Assembly: GCA_009192285.1 (NCBI GenBank)
Contig: CM018607.1
Location: forward strand, 1,301,736 to 1,365,735
Origin: Morchella semilibera
Lineage: Eukaryota > Ascomycota > Pezizomycetes > Pezizales > Morchellaceae
DNA: 64,000 bases
Reading direction: 5' to 3'
The notes below the pieces were generated by a model. That model worked only from the letters and a program-made list of their open reading frames with translations. It was not told the DNA's origin and made no database searches. The translations under genes were made by a program, and so were the position numbers. Shown here one piece after another: positions 22,801-35,065 of this stretch; within the stretch, counting starts at the first letter, position 1, and each line of letters starts with the position of its first letter.

Positions 22801-25119
22801 GCACATATATCAGTCAATGAGGCCACAGGCTAATGCAGATCAGCAATTCCGCGGAAAGGGCTCTATTGGACAGGGTGAGATCTGATCGCTCGGTGCATAC
22901 AGACATACTCTCCAGTTCACGGCAAAGTTTTATTCATAACCTACATATCTGGAGAATAAATAAAAAAAAAAAACTACCGGAGATCCGTGGGCCAGGCCAC
23001 CCCCCACCCCCGGGCTGCAGTACTATCTACTTCCTGCTTATTATAATTATAATTGTCGCAATATGGATTGACATTCACACCCCCCCCCCTCCTCCTCCCC
23101 AACCGCGTCTTCACTGTCTCAAAAACCCACATCACCGCGTCGACAGTCGTTCTGGGGATGCCGCTGTGGTTCGGTTTACTACCTGTTGGAACTTGACTGT
23201 GGTTGTGGTTGCGCGAGCGAGGGGCTGACGTAAGGACACGGGCCTACATGTAGTAGCGGCCGGTTATAAGCACACACCGCGCGTGCGAGCGAGGGGGTCC
23301 TTTTGTGGTCTATGGAGGGGAGAGAGGTTCTAGCTGAGCCTCGAGGCTTCGAGACTTTGCGGCTTTAGGGTTCAAGACAATACAATATCGCCTGTTGCTA
23401 TGATACGCTACCTTGTACTATATAGACTGAGATTTGTATCCGCTGTCTCAGTACTTAGAGTGCATGTATCCAAGATTCCAAGATTCCAACCCCCCGCCTA
23501 ACCTGCGAAACCGAGTGATAGCCACTGACTGGCCAACCCGACCCTCTAATCCAAACCCTAACCCACGCCGCTGCACCACGCGCCAGTCAAAGTGCCGGAC
23601 TCGAGATGCACGCTCTTCGCCTCCTTCAGTTGCACACGCACCCCTCACTCACTGCACTGCGACCGGTTTTGACAGCGCACCGGTTGTCGAGCAGCGGGGG
23701 GGGGGGGGATGCGGATAAAAAAAAAAGGGTAAAAACAGTGGAATGTTTACACTCGGGGAGTTTTTTTTTTTTTCTTTCCCCTTTAAAGCCCTGGGGCGGT
23801 GAGGTGCTGGACGGTTCGACGGGTTATTGATCGCGACATGGGGGCTCTTAATCTACTATTGCGTTGCGATACTTGCCATACATGCAGGGACATACATGTA
23901 GGGTACACTCAGCAGTAACGTATATAGTTACTCTATATAGTACTTTATATATTAGAGATAGAAGGTGTGCCTGTGACGTGAGATCTATTCGCGTGATGGG
24001 GATCGGTCGGGTTCTGTCTGTGGGACTTTTTCACTTGACGGCATCGCGGGAGGAAGAGAAGGGTATGTACATGTAGGTAATGGATGTAGGTACTATAGAG
24101 TACATACATTGTAACTCCACAAACGACAAAAACAGCCTGAGGTTCGATTCGGTGTGGATTAGTAGCTCGAGAAAAAGGCGTGATTTATTCGGGCGCACAC
24201 GGGAGGAAGTGGGGTGGGGGGGAGGAGAGGGGAATGATGGATGATGATGGATGATGCTGATGATGCTCGCTTTTGTCTGATCCTCAGTCGGGCAAGCAAG
24301 CACTCTGATCTGATCCCCTCTTCGCCTTGCCCCTTTGTTCAGTCGAGTAGATGGGAAAGTGCTCTACTCTCTCTAGTAAGTACATACGGTGCTGTACATA
24401 GTATAGTAGGTACAGTAGGTAATAGCTTATCGCGGCTGCCGGGAATCTGTAGTGCTCTAGTGCCATATGTAGCGAAGCACTTTAGAGTTATGGGGGCGGA
24501 ATACATACTTAGCGAGGGGGGTCCTGCTACTACTTAGAGAGGAGTACTTACTCTCCTGTTCCTTCGCTTCTTTATCAACATCACGACACCACACACGCAC
24601 ACACAAAAACAAAATATATCGCCATCACCACCATTGGGATAATGCTGTGAGAGAGAAAGAGAGAGAAAGAGAGAGTGGGTGACTGACCTACTGACTGATT
24701 GACTGACTACCTGATCGACGACGACTGACTGCCAGTGGACCCCCACTCACATACACACACCACACCATCCATCCATACATCATCACCCACTACGAATATA
24801 CTGGGAATAGACAAAAAGGTCACTGCGCATTTACCACCCACCATCACTACCATCATCACTTCTACCACAACCACCACAACACAACCACAACCACAACCAT
24901 CGCCTTACCACTACCGTCATAGAACATAGAGGATATAGTAGAGGTAATATAACCACATCAACCTATAGAAAGAGAATCATCTCTCCCGTGCAACATTGCA
25001 ACTGCCGTTCCCGCATTCTCAGAAAAAGGGACGAAACACCCCGCTCACCCCACGATACCTGCCGTATTTCTACTTCTCGTTTATCCCAACTCACATATCA
25101 TTATCCCATAAACCTCAAT
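19860..25119. other. 5.3 kb gene desert with long C/A-rich leader
   Basis: No coding gene is supported; open frames are short, compositionally simple and unlike known families. It contains homopolymer runs (G near 20808, 22602 and 23696; T near 23761), a CAC/ACC tract near 21165, at least five TACATGTA copies, four motif copies of CGAGTGAT-N6-TGA (21156, 22037, 22703 and 23512), and a C/A-rich stretch at about 24735-24925 (repeated ACCACAACCACA-like units). The last lies just upstream of the next gene and may be its long 5' leader. Confidence 0.5.
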
Positions 25120-26688
25120 ATGGCATTCCGCGCTCCCCAAAATACCCGTCATCTCTCCTTGCACTCAATACCACCCATCCCCGAGTCCGACCAGCAACTC
25201 CTCTACTCCCCGCAGCTCTCCTCGCCGGGCCGCCCCCCCAGTGAGCAACAGCAGCAGCAGCAGCCTCTCCAGCCTCTCCAGCAACAGCAGCAACTAGAAA
25301 CTGACGAATGGGTCGTCTTCTCTCCAAGCACGATCGGCACCGCAACCGTCACCACAACTTCTGACCTTGGAAGTGTCGTATCAGCACCTCGCATTCTGCG
25401 CCATGGCAACTACGGCGAATCGGAAGACGAGGAGGAGGATGACACGGATGACGATTACATGGACGGCACGGAGACTGACTCGCTGCAGCCGTTTCGCGAA
25501 CTGGCGAACGACGAGTTGCCGCTGTCACCCGTGCGCCTGCCAACGCACGACGGCCTGGGAATGTTTCCGCCATCGTCCTCAGCGACGGTTCTGCGCTCGC
25601 TGGAGGAGTCCTTGAGGATCGTGGCGATGACAGGAAGCACTTCGAGTGATAGTGACGCGAAGATTGAGCGCTGGCGTAGGCAACACAGCCAGGCGTTGCT
25701 GGACGAGATTGAGCGGGTCACGAGGCGCAAGATGTCGGTTGCGAGTCTACGTGGGGCCGGCGGGGGGAGCACGAAGGATGTAAAGGTGTTGTTGGATGAA
25801 GAGGTGGGCTTCATGGCCGCTTCGACGGACGAAGAGCATGGGGATGTTTTTAGGGAAGAGAAGGCAGCAAAGGAGAGGCAGGAGATGGAGCAGGAGACGG
25901 ATACAGATAACCCAGAGACAATCTGGCGCCGTATTACGAGGAGGTTTATCCGTGATATCATGGGTATCGACGATGAGCTCCTACAGGTTATCTTTGGAGA
26001 GGCCCTACCAGAGTCCTGCCTCCCCGACCCCAGCACCGTTCCACTGCACCCTACGCCGGCCCCCACTGCCGCAGAAGATCGCCTCCTTAACCGTCTCGCC
26101 CGCGAGCTCGGTGTCTTTGTAACACACTACACCACGCACCCCACCCCCGACGGTGCCGCCTTCTCAACCATCCGCCGCTCCTCTGAGGACCTTGACGGCT
26201 GCGAGAACGATGACGGCGTACAGACGCCCCAGCCACGCCCTAGTACTACCACAACCCACACACAGACACCCGGAACACCATCAGACACGGAGATTCCGCA
26301 CTACAACTTTACGCCTACGCTGCATCACAGCGACGCGGCGCAGTGGGGCCTTGAGGATGACCATGAACGTGAGGAAGAGAAGGTCCGCCGTGAGTATTGG
26401 GAGCAGGAGCTGGGCGTGCGTGTCTTCTTCTCGTTCCTGAAGTCTCGGTTTTCGTCGACGACGCCCCCACCCCAACAACAACATCTCCATCAGCCAAGCC
26501 CAATATTCCAACAACATCCGCTGATAAGGTCACCATCAGAGCTAAGGAGTGGCAGTTGGGGTCCGGCAAAGACACTTAGTAGGAGCGGGAGCGGGAGGAG
26601 CGCGAGGGGCTTCTATTGGGATGTGGCGTCGAGTGTGGGGAGCGGGAAGGGGAGCTGTGTTGGGACAGGCGTGTGGGCGGCCATTTAA
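25120..26688 (+). CDS. Conserved fungal protein of unknown function, 522 aa
   Basis: An uninterrupted frame with no introns needed. The frame is open further upstream, but the first in-frame ATG is at 25120 (context AATATGGC). Near residues 40-60 there are two Gln-rich runs, then DEWVVFSPS, then an acidic block (SEDEEEDDTDDDYMDG) and LPTHDGLGMFP. A charged, probably helical part follows (KIERWRRQHSQALLDEIERV). The middle block WRRITRRFIRDIMGIDDELL with VIFGEALPE looks structured and resembles, from memory, unnamed proteins found across Ascomycota. The C-terminal third has a second acidic/basic helix (DDHEREEEKVRREYWEQELG), then Pro/Gln- and Ser/Gly-rich tails. Codon use is G/C-rich and regular. 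I do not recognise a catalytic domain; function is unknown. Confidence 0.8.
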   Translation: MAFRAPQNTRHLSLHSIPPIPESDQQLLYSPQLSSPGRPPSEQQQQQQPLQPLQQQQQLETDEWVVFSPSTIGTATVTTTSDLGSVVSAPRILRHGNYGESEDEEEDDTDDDYMDGTETDSLQPFRELANDELPLSPVRLPTHDGLGMFPPSSSATVLRSLEESLRIVAMTGSTSSDSDAKIERWRRQHSQALLDEIERVTRRKMSVASLRGAGGGSTKDVKVLLDEEVGFMAASTDEEHGDVFREEKAAKERQEMEQETDTDNPETIWRRITRRFIRDIMGIDDELLQVIFGEALPESCLPDPSTVPLHPTPAPTAAEDRLLNRLARELGVFVTHYTTHPTPDGAAFSTIRRSSEDLDGCENDDGVQTPQPRPSTTTTHTQTPGTPSDTEIPHYNFTPTLHHSDAAQWGLEDDHEREEEKVRREYWEQELGVRVFFSFLKSRFSSTTPPPQQQHLHQPSPIFQQHPLIRSPSELRSGSWGPAKTLSRSGSGRSARGFYWDVASSVGSGKGSCVGTGVWAAI

Positions 26689-28703
26689 TATTGTGGAATC
26701 CTTTGGTTTTTCTTTTTCCTTTTTTTTTTTTTATTATTATTGCAAGTGAAGCTTTTTATATATGGGGCATGAAGACAGGAGTTGTAATTTACGCATTCGT
26801 GGAGCTATTTTTTTTCCCTTTTCTTTGACGTCTATATTGATTTTTGATCTAGGGTGTGGAGTCTTTTTCTTTCCTTTTTTCCCTTCCCTTTCCCCTTGCG
26901 TTTATTGGCGGCGGTGGCTACATCTTATTTTTTTTCCCTCCCTACCCCATCTCATCTCATACTAGCTAGCTAGCGCACAACACACCTCTATTTGCTTTTT
27001 TTTTTCCCTGTTGTTTCTGCTTGGGGGGGCGTATACATTTCATCTCGTTCTCGTTCTGTTTTGTGGTCGGTCGGTCGGTCGGTCCATGGCTAGCATCATG
27101 TAACTCTATGACATTACTACCTTATTACTACTACTACTACAGGATACAATACAATACATACAATACAATGCATTAAATCGTATTTGGTATTTTGGGGTGG
27201 GGGGGGGGGTGCGAGTGATTGTGAGTGACGGGCTGGTCGTGCGAGGAGTATAGTAAAACAGTGCTGCGCTGCAGACCATGAGCGGCTGGTGGGGTAGGGG
27301 AGGGTAGGGCAGGGTAGGTACTATAGGGTGGTAAGGCCCTTGGTTTGTTACTCTCTCTAGAGGGGGGGGGGGGCAGGGTATCTTCTACGAGTCGGATCCC
27401 GCCGGCATAAGGGGTGGCTGCTATGATTACATAGCAAACTATCTCAGCGGGTGAGAGGGACTACGTGTAGATACATGTACCTTGGGTCGCCCCCTCCCCG
27501 CATTTCGATCATTGACCCTGGTCTCGGCAGGGGTGGTACGGTGTTGGGCGGGTGGGTTGGGTAAGGAAGGAGAGCAGAGGGGAGGGGCGGAGGGGAGGTG
27601 GCATGCGTGCTGGAAAACTACATGTAGGCCTAGGGGCTGTGGGGTGGTGCGAGTGATGGGTGGTGATTGGGGAGGGGGGGGGGTGGTTCTGACGGTCTAC
27701 TGGTAGGGAGGTGGGGCGGGTTGTTGGGGGGATGCGCTGTGCATGTGTGTAATCGTGGCGTTGGTCTTGGGAGGATTACATGTAGTATAGTAGGGGTGCG
27801 GTTAAAGAGTGAGTGGCGGGTGTTTTGAGATTAATTGCCACTTGCTGTTCGGTCGTGTCTACATGTAGGGTTGGGGTGTGGGGTGGGAGACGAGCTACTT
27901 TACATGTAGGCTTCAGTCCCTCGGGCTGCTATGGGGGGTCAAGGTTCACTGCGAGGGTGCGTTGGTAGGGCGTCGAGTGAGAATTCATGAATGTAGATTG
28001 TAGGTAGTAACGTTTGGGTGCTCAGAGTAGATAAGGGTGCTGTTTCCTTAAGCGCCCCCCCCCCCCCCCCACAATCCTCCTCTACGTGCATACCGATAGT
28101 TTACAAACTCACAGGCTCAGGTAGGTGTTAATACCTACTATATCGCCCATATATAGGATAGACGAAATCTTCCGAAGCTAGCTGGTTATGGTGCATAGGC
28201 TACAGCTCTTATTGCCGAATTTATGTAGTTCCCATTCCAACAAGCATGGAGCAGTCATCTGCTAGGATATAAAGTGTATGCATTTCTTGCTCTTTTAACC
28301 CCGATGCTTAGGGAAAACCTTCCAATTGTATGCGATTGATGAACCTGGTAGTATCTGCTACTATCCGCTGTTTGACTGGTTTTTATCGATTGCTACATGT
28401 GTCCATTGATGCACAATCATCACGCTTTATGGGTATTGAGAACGGAGGCGAACGTGTTAGTGATAGTTCAAAAAGATGTTGCATATAGCACCCCAACCCA
28501 AACGCCACTCCTGAGGACAGAAAGAATTGTATTCCTGTAGCCCCGAGAGGAAAAAAAAAAAGAGAGATCCAACCCATCAGATCGTGCGTGCCCTAATTTT
28601 TATATACCTTACAACAAGAACAAAAAAAAGACAGGGCAGATTTTTCCCAGTTGCCACAACCATCTCGCGCACAAACCCGTCAACAAAGACGGGCCCGTTA
28701 CGC
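26689..28703. other. 2 kb G/T-rich spacer
   Basis: 3' regions of the flanking genes. It has T-rich tracts (26718-27005), a GGTC tetranucleotide repeat (about 27065-27084), several G runs of 9-12 bases and a C run (about 28048-28070), six TACATGTA-like palindromes, and three CGAGTGA motif copies (27212, 27650 and 27974). No gene seen. Confidence 0.5.
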
Positions 28704-29615
28704 TTAACGGTATCTCCAGTAGCTCTGGGTGTTGAGGCGCTTCCAGGTCTTTCTCCTTCCGGCGGTAGTCTTGTTGTATCTGTGGCCCTTGTTGAGACCA
28801 CGGGACTTCTTGCCGGTGGAGGTGAGACCGCGCAATTCACGGTGCTTGTGGACGGGGTTAACGATCCAGTTGATGCGGGCATCACGGCGGATAGCCTTGT
28901 GCTGAGGGTCGACAAGGATGACCTCGAAGTACTTGTAGGTTGAGTCCTGGTTGATCCAGTAGGAGTCTAGGAGGTGTTAGTGACAAAAGTTCCGCGGAGA
29001 GGCATCCTAGCAGAACACTGTAGCCGTCTTCGAGCGAGGGGTTTACTAACTCAATACACGCAAGTTGGCACAGCGCTTTCCAACACGCTCCTCAGCGGTG
29101 GAACGCAGAGAGCGCTGGTACTTAAGCTGGTTAATACTAAATTATTTTAGTGAGGTTAGCTTCTTTCGTTTATCGTTCTCTGATAAGAAAATCCGGACTC
29201 CAAATGTCTCTGAAGTTCCAAGTCTCCTTTATCAATGAAGATAGCAACGAGAAAAGGGAACTCAGGACTAACCCTTGGTTGGTAGGCTAAATTGGGAAAA
29301 AGACACCAAAGTCAGCAATTCAATTCCTCAAGCACCATTATTCAACGATTGATGGGGTCAATCAACCTTTCCGTAGGTGGCTCCCTTAGGAGCGGGCCTC
29401 TTGCGACCTCCACGGCGAACACGGACACGGTAGATGACGTATCCCTGCTTGGCCTTGTACCCGAGACGGCGGGCCTTGTCGGGGCGAGATGGGCGAGAAG
29501 CACGGTGAACAACGTTGAGGGAGCGAAGTTCCCAGCAGCGGACACGGAGAAGGAAGCGGAGAATGTCACTCTGCTTCTTCTTCTGGATTTCCTCGACGTA
29601 CTTGAGAGCGCCCAT
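28704..29615 (-). CDS. RPL15: 60S ribosomal protein L15 (eL15)
   Basis: Structural protein of the large ribosomal subunit. Exons are complement of 29367-29615, 29273-29286, 29051-29136 and 28704-28966, giving 203 residues, the family's normal length. The start [20 protein letters not shown] and the end [18 protein letters not shown] are canonical. Exon 2 is a microexon of only 14 nt, coding for PTNQ and part of a Gly; without it the conserved stretch [19 protein letters not shown] is not formed. The first donor is GTTGAT. Three introns, longer near the 5' end, are usual for fungal ribosomal protein genes. It is divergent from HIR1, with about 500 bp between start codons. Confidence 0.96.
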
Positions 29616-30117
29616 TTTTGCTGCTGTTTTTTTTGATGAGGTGGTATTAGTTGTCGAGGGTTGTCGAGGGTTATCGAGATTAATTGGTGATGTTGCTGCT
29701 CACGGAGATAATTTTTGGTGGAGGGGGATCGAGGAATTGTGGACTGTGTGGAGTGTGGGGCTTTACCTATTTTGTCAAATAACAGTCCCATACCAAGACA
29801 AATATTACGTGATTATATTAAGCGCCTGTAATGGTTGCCAAGATCTTCTGGCGCTTGTGTCGGTCCTTTAGCGCAATATTCACTTGTAGCCGCATAATTC
29901 GAATTTGGCATCAGCATCCTTGCAAACCGCGACACGTTCCCACCTACGGTCTCTCTCCGTTGTTGTCTGTTGAGTGTCTTCTCTTCAACTACAGGCGCCC
30001 AACTGCTTCCATCACCATTCTACTGCAACAAAACCCATCGTCACTTTACCCACCACGCGTCTTGAAGTCTTCTCGTCTCATGAACGGTTGCTAGAAGATT
30101 CAAAAGGCATAACCACA
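29616..30117. promoter_or_regulatory. Shared divergent promoter region of RPL15 and HIR1
   Basis: The two start codons face away from each other across 502 bp, so both core promoters must fit here. The RPL15-proximal side (RPL15 sense) is A-rich, and the HIR1 side has a CT-rich leader. No recognised transcription-factor site is claimed. Confidence 0.5.
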
Positions 30118-33100
30118 ATGCATTTCATCCGGCCCCAGTGGCTAACTCACTCTGCTGGTATGTGCTACAGCCCTACCGATCAAACGCGTGCTTTCAAGCT
30201 CTGCACATGCTTTGATCCAATTATAAAGCTCTATTAACTTCTTCCCGCCTTGTTCCCTAGCCGACAAAAAGCCTATTGAAGTTTACTCTTGCCATGTCTC
30301 TCCCGACGGAGAAAGGCTAGCGACTGGGGGTCTGGGTATGTTCTGTATTATTTGGCCCTAGGCTTCTTATTAGGCTGACAAGATTGTTATAGACGGCAAT
30401 GTCCGCATATGGTCCACCGCAGCAATCAAGGCATCTGCTGCCGGTGATGATAATGAAGCTCCTACTCGTCCCCGGCAGTTATGCTCTCTTTCTCACCATT
30501 CAGGCGCTGTTTTGACGGTTCGCTTCTCCGGTAACAACCGATATCTCGCTTCAGGTTCTGATGATAAGATTGTACTTGTCTATGAACGAGATGTCAACGC
30601 GGTTCCTCAATCCCGCCCACTATTTGGGTCTAACGAAGCCCCCCACGCCGAGACATGGAGGACTTCTAGAAGATTGGCAGGTCATGATAACGATGTCCAG
30701 GACGTTGGCTGGTCTGCGGATTCTTCAATCTTGGTGTCTGTGGGGTTAGACTCCAAGGTTATCATTTGGTCCGGGAGCACTTTCGAAAGGCTCAAGAAGC
30801 TTGATGTTCACCAATCTCATGTTAAGGGTCTCACATTCGATCCGGCAAACAAGTATTTTGCTACTGCCAGCGACGACAGAAGTATCAAAATTTTCCGGTT
30901 CACATCACCAGCACCCAATGCGACTGCCCATGACCAACAGACTAATTTCACGTGCGAGCAATCTATCACCGATCCTTTCAAGGATTCCCCTTTGACAACA
31001 TACTTCCGCCGCTGTTCGTGGTCTCCTGACGGCTCTCACATCGCGGCTGCAAATGCCGTGAATGGACCAGTCAGTTCCGTGGCTATCATTAACCGTGGTA
31101 ACTGGGATAGTGAAATCAATTTGATTGGCCACGAAGGCCCAGTAGAGGTGTGTGCATTCGCCCCACGAATGTTCTCAAAAACGCCCCTTACACCGGGGAC
31201 CCCACAAACTGCACCTGTTACTGTTATTGCATGTGCAGGCCAGGACAAGGCCCTATCAATCTGGAATACATCAAACCCGCGCCCATTGATTATTACACAG
31301 GATCTAGCAACGAAGGCTATCTCAGATTTAACATGGAGCCCTGATGGGATGACTCTATTTGTATCATCATTGGACGGAACCACAACATGCATTTGTTTTG
31401 AAGATGGAGATCTAGGTTATGTGCTGGGGATGGAGGAAAATGAAAGGATTCTGCAAAAATTCGGTGCCGGCAGGAGAGGGGCAACATTGCCAGAGGGTAC
31501 GGAGAGTGTCAGGTTAGAGGAAATGGCTAGGGATGGCGAGAGGAGAGAGGTAGAAGGGAGAATGGGTCAATTGATGATGGATGGGAATACCAATACTAGT
31601 GGAGACACACAAATGGCCAATTCTGGAACGAACCCAGGTCCACAATGGCAAATGCAGCAACAACCACGGGCGCCTGAACCAGAAAGAGTTGCTACTCCTG
31701 CAGAGAAACTCCCAGAGAAGCCGTATAAGCAGAAAGTTACAATTACCAAAGATGGAAAGAAGAGAGTTGCGCCTCTATTGGTCTCAACGTTAGTAATCTC
31801 CTACCTTCCCTATTATATAAGTTATTGTGAGTTTTAGCTGACTGTCGGATATAGAGGTGGTGGGCATCGTTCAAATCTCCCCAATGCTCACCTCCTTCAG
31901 GCAGCTGCTAATAACAACTCTGGGACAAATAACGGTCCAAAAACTGAACTTGATCTTACACGACCATATGATGGATTGCCGAAGGGTGGAATGCCAGCCC
32001 TCCTTATTGGAAATAAGCGCAAGGTGCCTATACCTGATGAGGGAGAAGAAGAACAACCACATCACGCAAATAACGGGAAGCGAGTGGCTGTTTTAACAAA
32101 TGGGAGTGCTGGTACTGTAGGAGCACTAGAAACACCAGAGTTTATCAGACCAGCCGTCGTGTCCCCCGCTCTAGCGCCTAGTCCAGTTCGATTGGCGGTT
32201 CCGAGGGTCAGGATCTGCGTCAATAGAGTCATTGATGCTACTGGGCAACCTTCCGCAAATGTCCCCAGCATTGGAGCGTCAGGTTCTACACCTGTTCAAG
32301 GATCCGGGTCGGAGGACACTGTCTTTGAAGCCAGGAATTCAAGGAATGTTGCAGATAGGGAGCCAACACGATTAACTATTACCAAGCATGGTCAAGTCGT
32401 ATGGATGGATTTCGTCCCTAAAGCAGTGTTGTTAGTTACGGGAAATAGTAATTTCTGGTGTGCAGCCTGTGAGGATGGGAGTTTGCATATATTCTCTCCA
32501 GTGGGCAGAAGAATTCTCAACGGACTCATTATTGAAGCACAACCATGTTTCCTGGACTGTAGAGGGTGGTGGCTAATGTGCATCAGCGCTGTTGGAGTTG
32601 CTCATGTTTGGTAGGTACCCTGTTCTACAACTGATCTCGCAGTAATTGACTGGTAGGATAGGAACATCAAAACAATGAAATCTCCACATCCGCCTGTATC
32701 TGTGGCACCGATATTGGATATTGCAAGCACTTTCCAGAAAGCGGATGGTCTTTCTAAAGCGGAGGCAATCACTGAAGCTGGGATAAACTCTGAAGGCACT
32801 TTGATCGTATCTTTGACCAATGGAGACGGATACTCATATGCAAAGGACATGTTCACATGGATGAAACTCACCGAAGCCTGGTGGGCTATTGGCTCTCAAT
32901 ATTGGGATACGGCAGGGAACTCGCGCGCATCGCAAGCTGCGCTAGAAAATCCCTCTGATCCAGGCAACCCCTCTGTCTCCGCTGGTATCATTCCTCATTT
33001 GGAACGCCGAACAACAAATGAAGTTCTTCTCCACGGTCGTGGCCGTTTTCTCCAACGCATCGTCAAGAATCTACTCAATAGGGAAGGGTTTGAAGGGTTT

Positions 33101-33502
33101 GAGACTGCAGTGTCTGTTGCGCATTTGGAGAATAGAATGGCCGCAGCAGTGGCTCTGGGCGCGAAGGATGAATTTAAGAACTACCTGTTTATGTACGTGA
33201 GACGAATTGCGGCTGAGGGGATGAAGGGGAAAGTGGAGGAATTGTTGAGGGATTTTATGGGTAGGGTGGATATTAGCGAAGATGACGAGGACGAGGAGGA
33301 ACACGACGATGATATTGTGGGCTGGAATAAACGGGAACTGTTGAAGGGGATCCTGCTAGCTATTGGTATATTATCTCTTTTATCCCCGTTATCCCTCGGT
33401 TCCTATGATGAGCTAACCGTTCTATTTGTAGGCAAGCATCGCGATTTACAGAGGATCACAGTCCCATACGCAAGAATACTTGGAGTGATGGAAGACGAAT
33501 AA
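30118..33502 (+). CDS. HIR1: Histone transcription regulator Hir1/HIRA, WD40 histone chaperone subunit
   Basis: Subunit of the HIR complex, which deposits H3-H4 outside replication with Asf1 and represses histone genes. Exons are 30118-30157, 30261-30335, 30393-31788, 31855-32610, 32662-33365 and 33432-33502, giving 1013 residues. The N-terminal WD40 propeller begins MHFIRPQWLTHSADKKPIEV and continues with blades such as LASGSDDKIVLVYE, LVSVGLDSKVIIWS, FATASDDRSIKIF and IACAGQDKALSIWN. The B-domain motif that binds Asf1 is at KVTITKDGKKRVAPLLVST, split by intron 3. The C-terminal Hira domain contains VWNIKTMKSPHPPVSVAPIL and the block NEVLLHGRGRFLQRIVKNLL. An acidic loop (SEDDEDEEEHDDD) precedes the last exons. 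Length fits the family. Confidence 0.94.
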
Positions 33503-35065
33503 CACCTCCCCTTTCTAAAAAGAGCTAGTGATGATTTATCGTCAAGTTGCAATCCCGAAAGGCATAGAAAGACAGATGCTTTGCCTATTATCGCTGTATG
33601 ATTAATGTCTTTATATGTTTGTAGTTCTAGCATGTGGTTTTCTTTTCTTAGGGCATGGTGCGTTGAAGATATCCTGTGGCTGGGCATTTTGCATTGTTGG
33701 GCAATTTAGTATAATCATCGTCTCGTTTGGATCTATCAAGTCCTCTAGGGTGGCCGAACTCTTTGGGGAATTATGCTAAAATCAAGAAGCTAAATTACTG
33801 CTTAACTACTGGTATGTTGTGAAGTACTAGATGTAGTTATGATAGTTATACTTAGATACTGGAGATAGCATATGGAAAATATCAATCAAAAGATCGACTG
33901 ATTCACAAAATATCACTCGATATAATTTAGCCCTAGGAGGTCACATAATGAGATGTATCTCCTCTGGGTTTGGGATGACATGGGCTACATATATGTACTA
34001 CTACATACATGCATGTAGTCTTAGAGGGGAGGGCTTATCCAGCCAATTCGTCTGGATAAGCTCCAACTAGCTGGAAGATATGCAGAGTACAGGCTGAGTG
34101 AGCTCCATGGACCACATTTCTAGCACACCCGACCCAGGCGGCCACGTCCCTAAAGTACACAAAATCCCGTGGCAGGAATTGGCCATTTTCATAACCTATG
34201 GCAGTGACGTAATGCGGGTGGCTCTGCGGGATGATGCGGTCGGTTGATCGGTGTATGTAAGGTGGATACGTCACATTCAGTTGGTTCGGGCGGAGGGTGA
34301 AGGAGGCATTTACTTCCATGTATCTATGAGCGCGGCGGTGTTTGACTTTTCTGTTTCTGTTTATCCTGATCCTGACCCTGGAGGAGCGGTTATTTATTTC
34401 TTCGCTTGTTTCCGGCACAGAGTTTGGTAGAATTATTGCAGGAATTAAAAAAAGTTAGTCCTCCAGGGGTGGGGATCCAACCCACCCCCATGCGCGGCTG
34501 GGAACCCCTCCTCCACGACCACCCCATTTCCATCCCCCACAACCACTAACCCAGCCTCTCAACGCACGATGTAGTAACCTTTTTGTCTCTTAAACCTAAT
34601 TTGCATATTTAGGACTATTGGGTCACCCACATTTGCATAATTCCACCACACTCTGTACTCGTACAACATGTTAGGCCCATGGCCAACAGAATTTTAACGA
34701 CAAGTGGGGGGAATAGTTTTGCGTCGCTCCTACACCGCCGCCCGCTGCCCCTAGCCAGAATCTGATCTTTGTATGGTGAGCCACAGATTGCTGGAAGCGG
34801 ACGTTGTAAGTATCCCTTGCCTGGCAACGTCCCGTAGATCTGGGCATGCGTGATAATCCATGACCCACCGGCCGTGAATGACATCACCACGACCTCACCC
34901 TTTCACCACTGGTAGGCAGTAGGTTATCATGAGAGTCTGTACACATAAATAAGGGTGGAATTCCGTATGGATCAGTTTCAAAAAAAAAAAAAAAAAAAGC
35001 TAGTTCTCACCATCACTAGTATTAAAATTCCTACACAAAACCATCCCTCCAAAGACATTACCAAA
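33503..35065. other. 1.6 kb intergenic region
   Basis: No gene was accepted. One motif copy (reverse strand, 33912-33919) lies about 410 bp past HIR1. There is a G/C-rich imperfect inverted repeat around 34470-34500 (GGGTGGG on one arm) and an 18-base A run near 34980 just before the next gene. Confidence 0.45.

Noticed and set aside
24120-24190. GGTTCGATTC, resembling a tRNA T-loop
   Set aside because: No matching T-stem, acceptor stem or anticodon arm could be paired around it.
24988-25119. Upstream extension of the 522-aa frame
   Set aside because: The extended frame begins with GTG, which is not a normal start in fungal nuclear genes; the ATG at 25120 has a good context.
34035-34319. 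Minus-strand open frame of 94 codons from an ATG (127 if a GTG start is allowed), with stretches such as GYENGQFLPRDFVYFRDVAAW that look protein-like
   Set aside because: No family resemblance, no introns or neighbours in support, and the longer form starts with GTG. Could be tested by RNA-seq; not reported as a gene.
34455-34525. G/C-rich stem with a seven-base loop, resembling a tRNA T-arm
   Set aside because: The loop lacks the conserved TTC, and no cloverleaf forms upstream.
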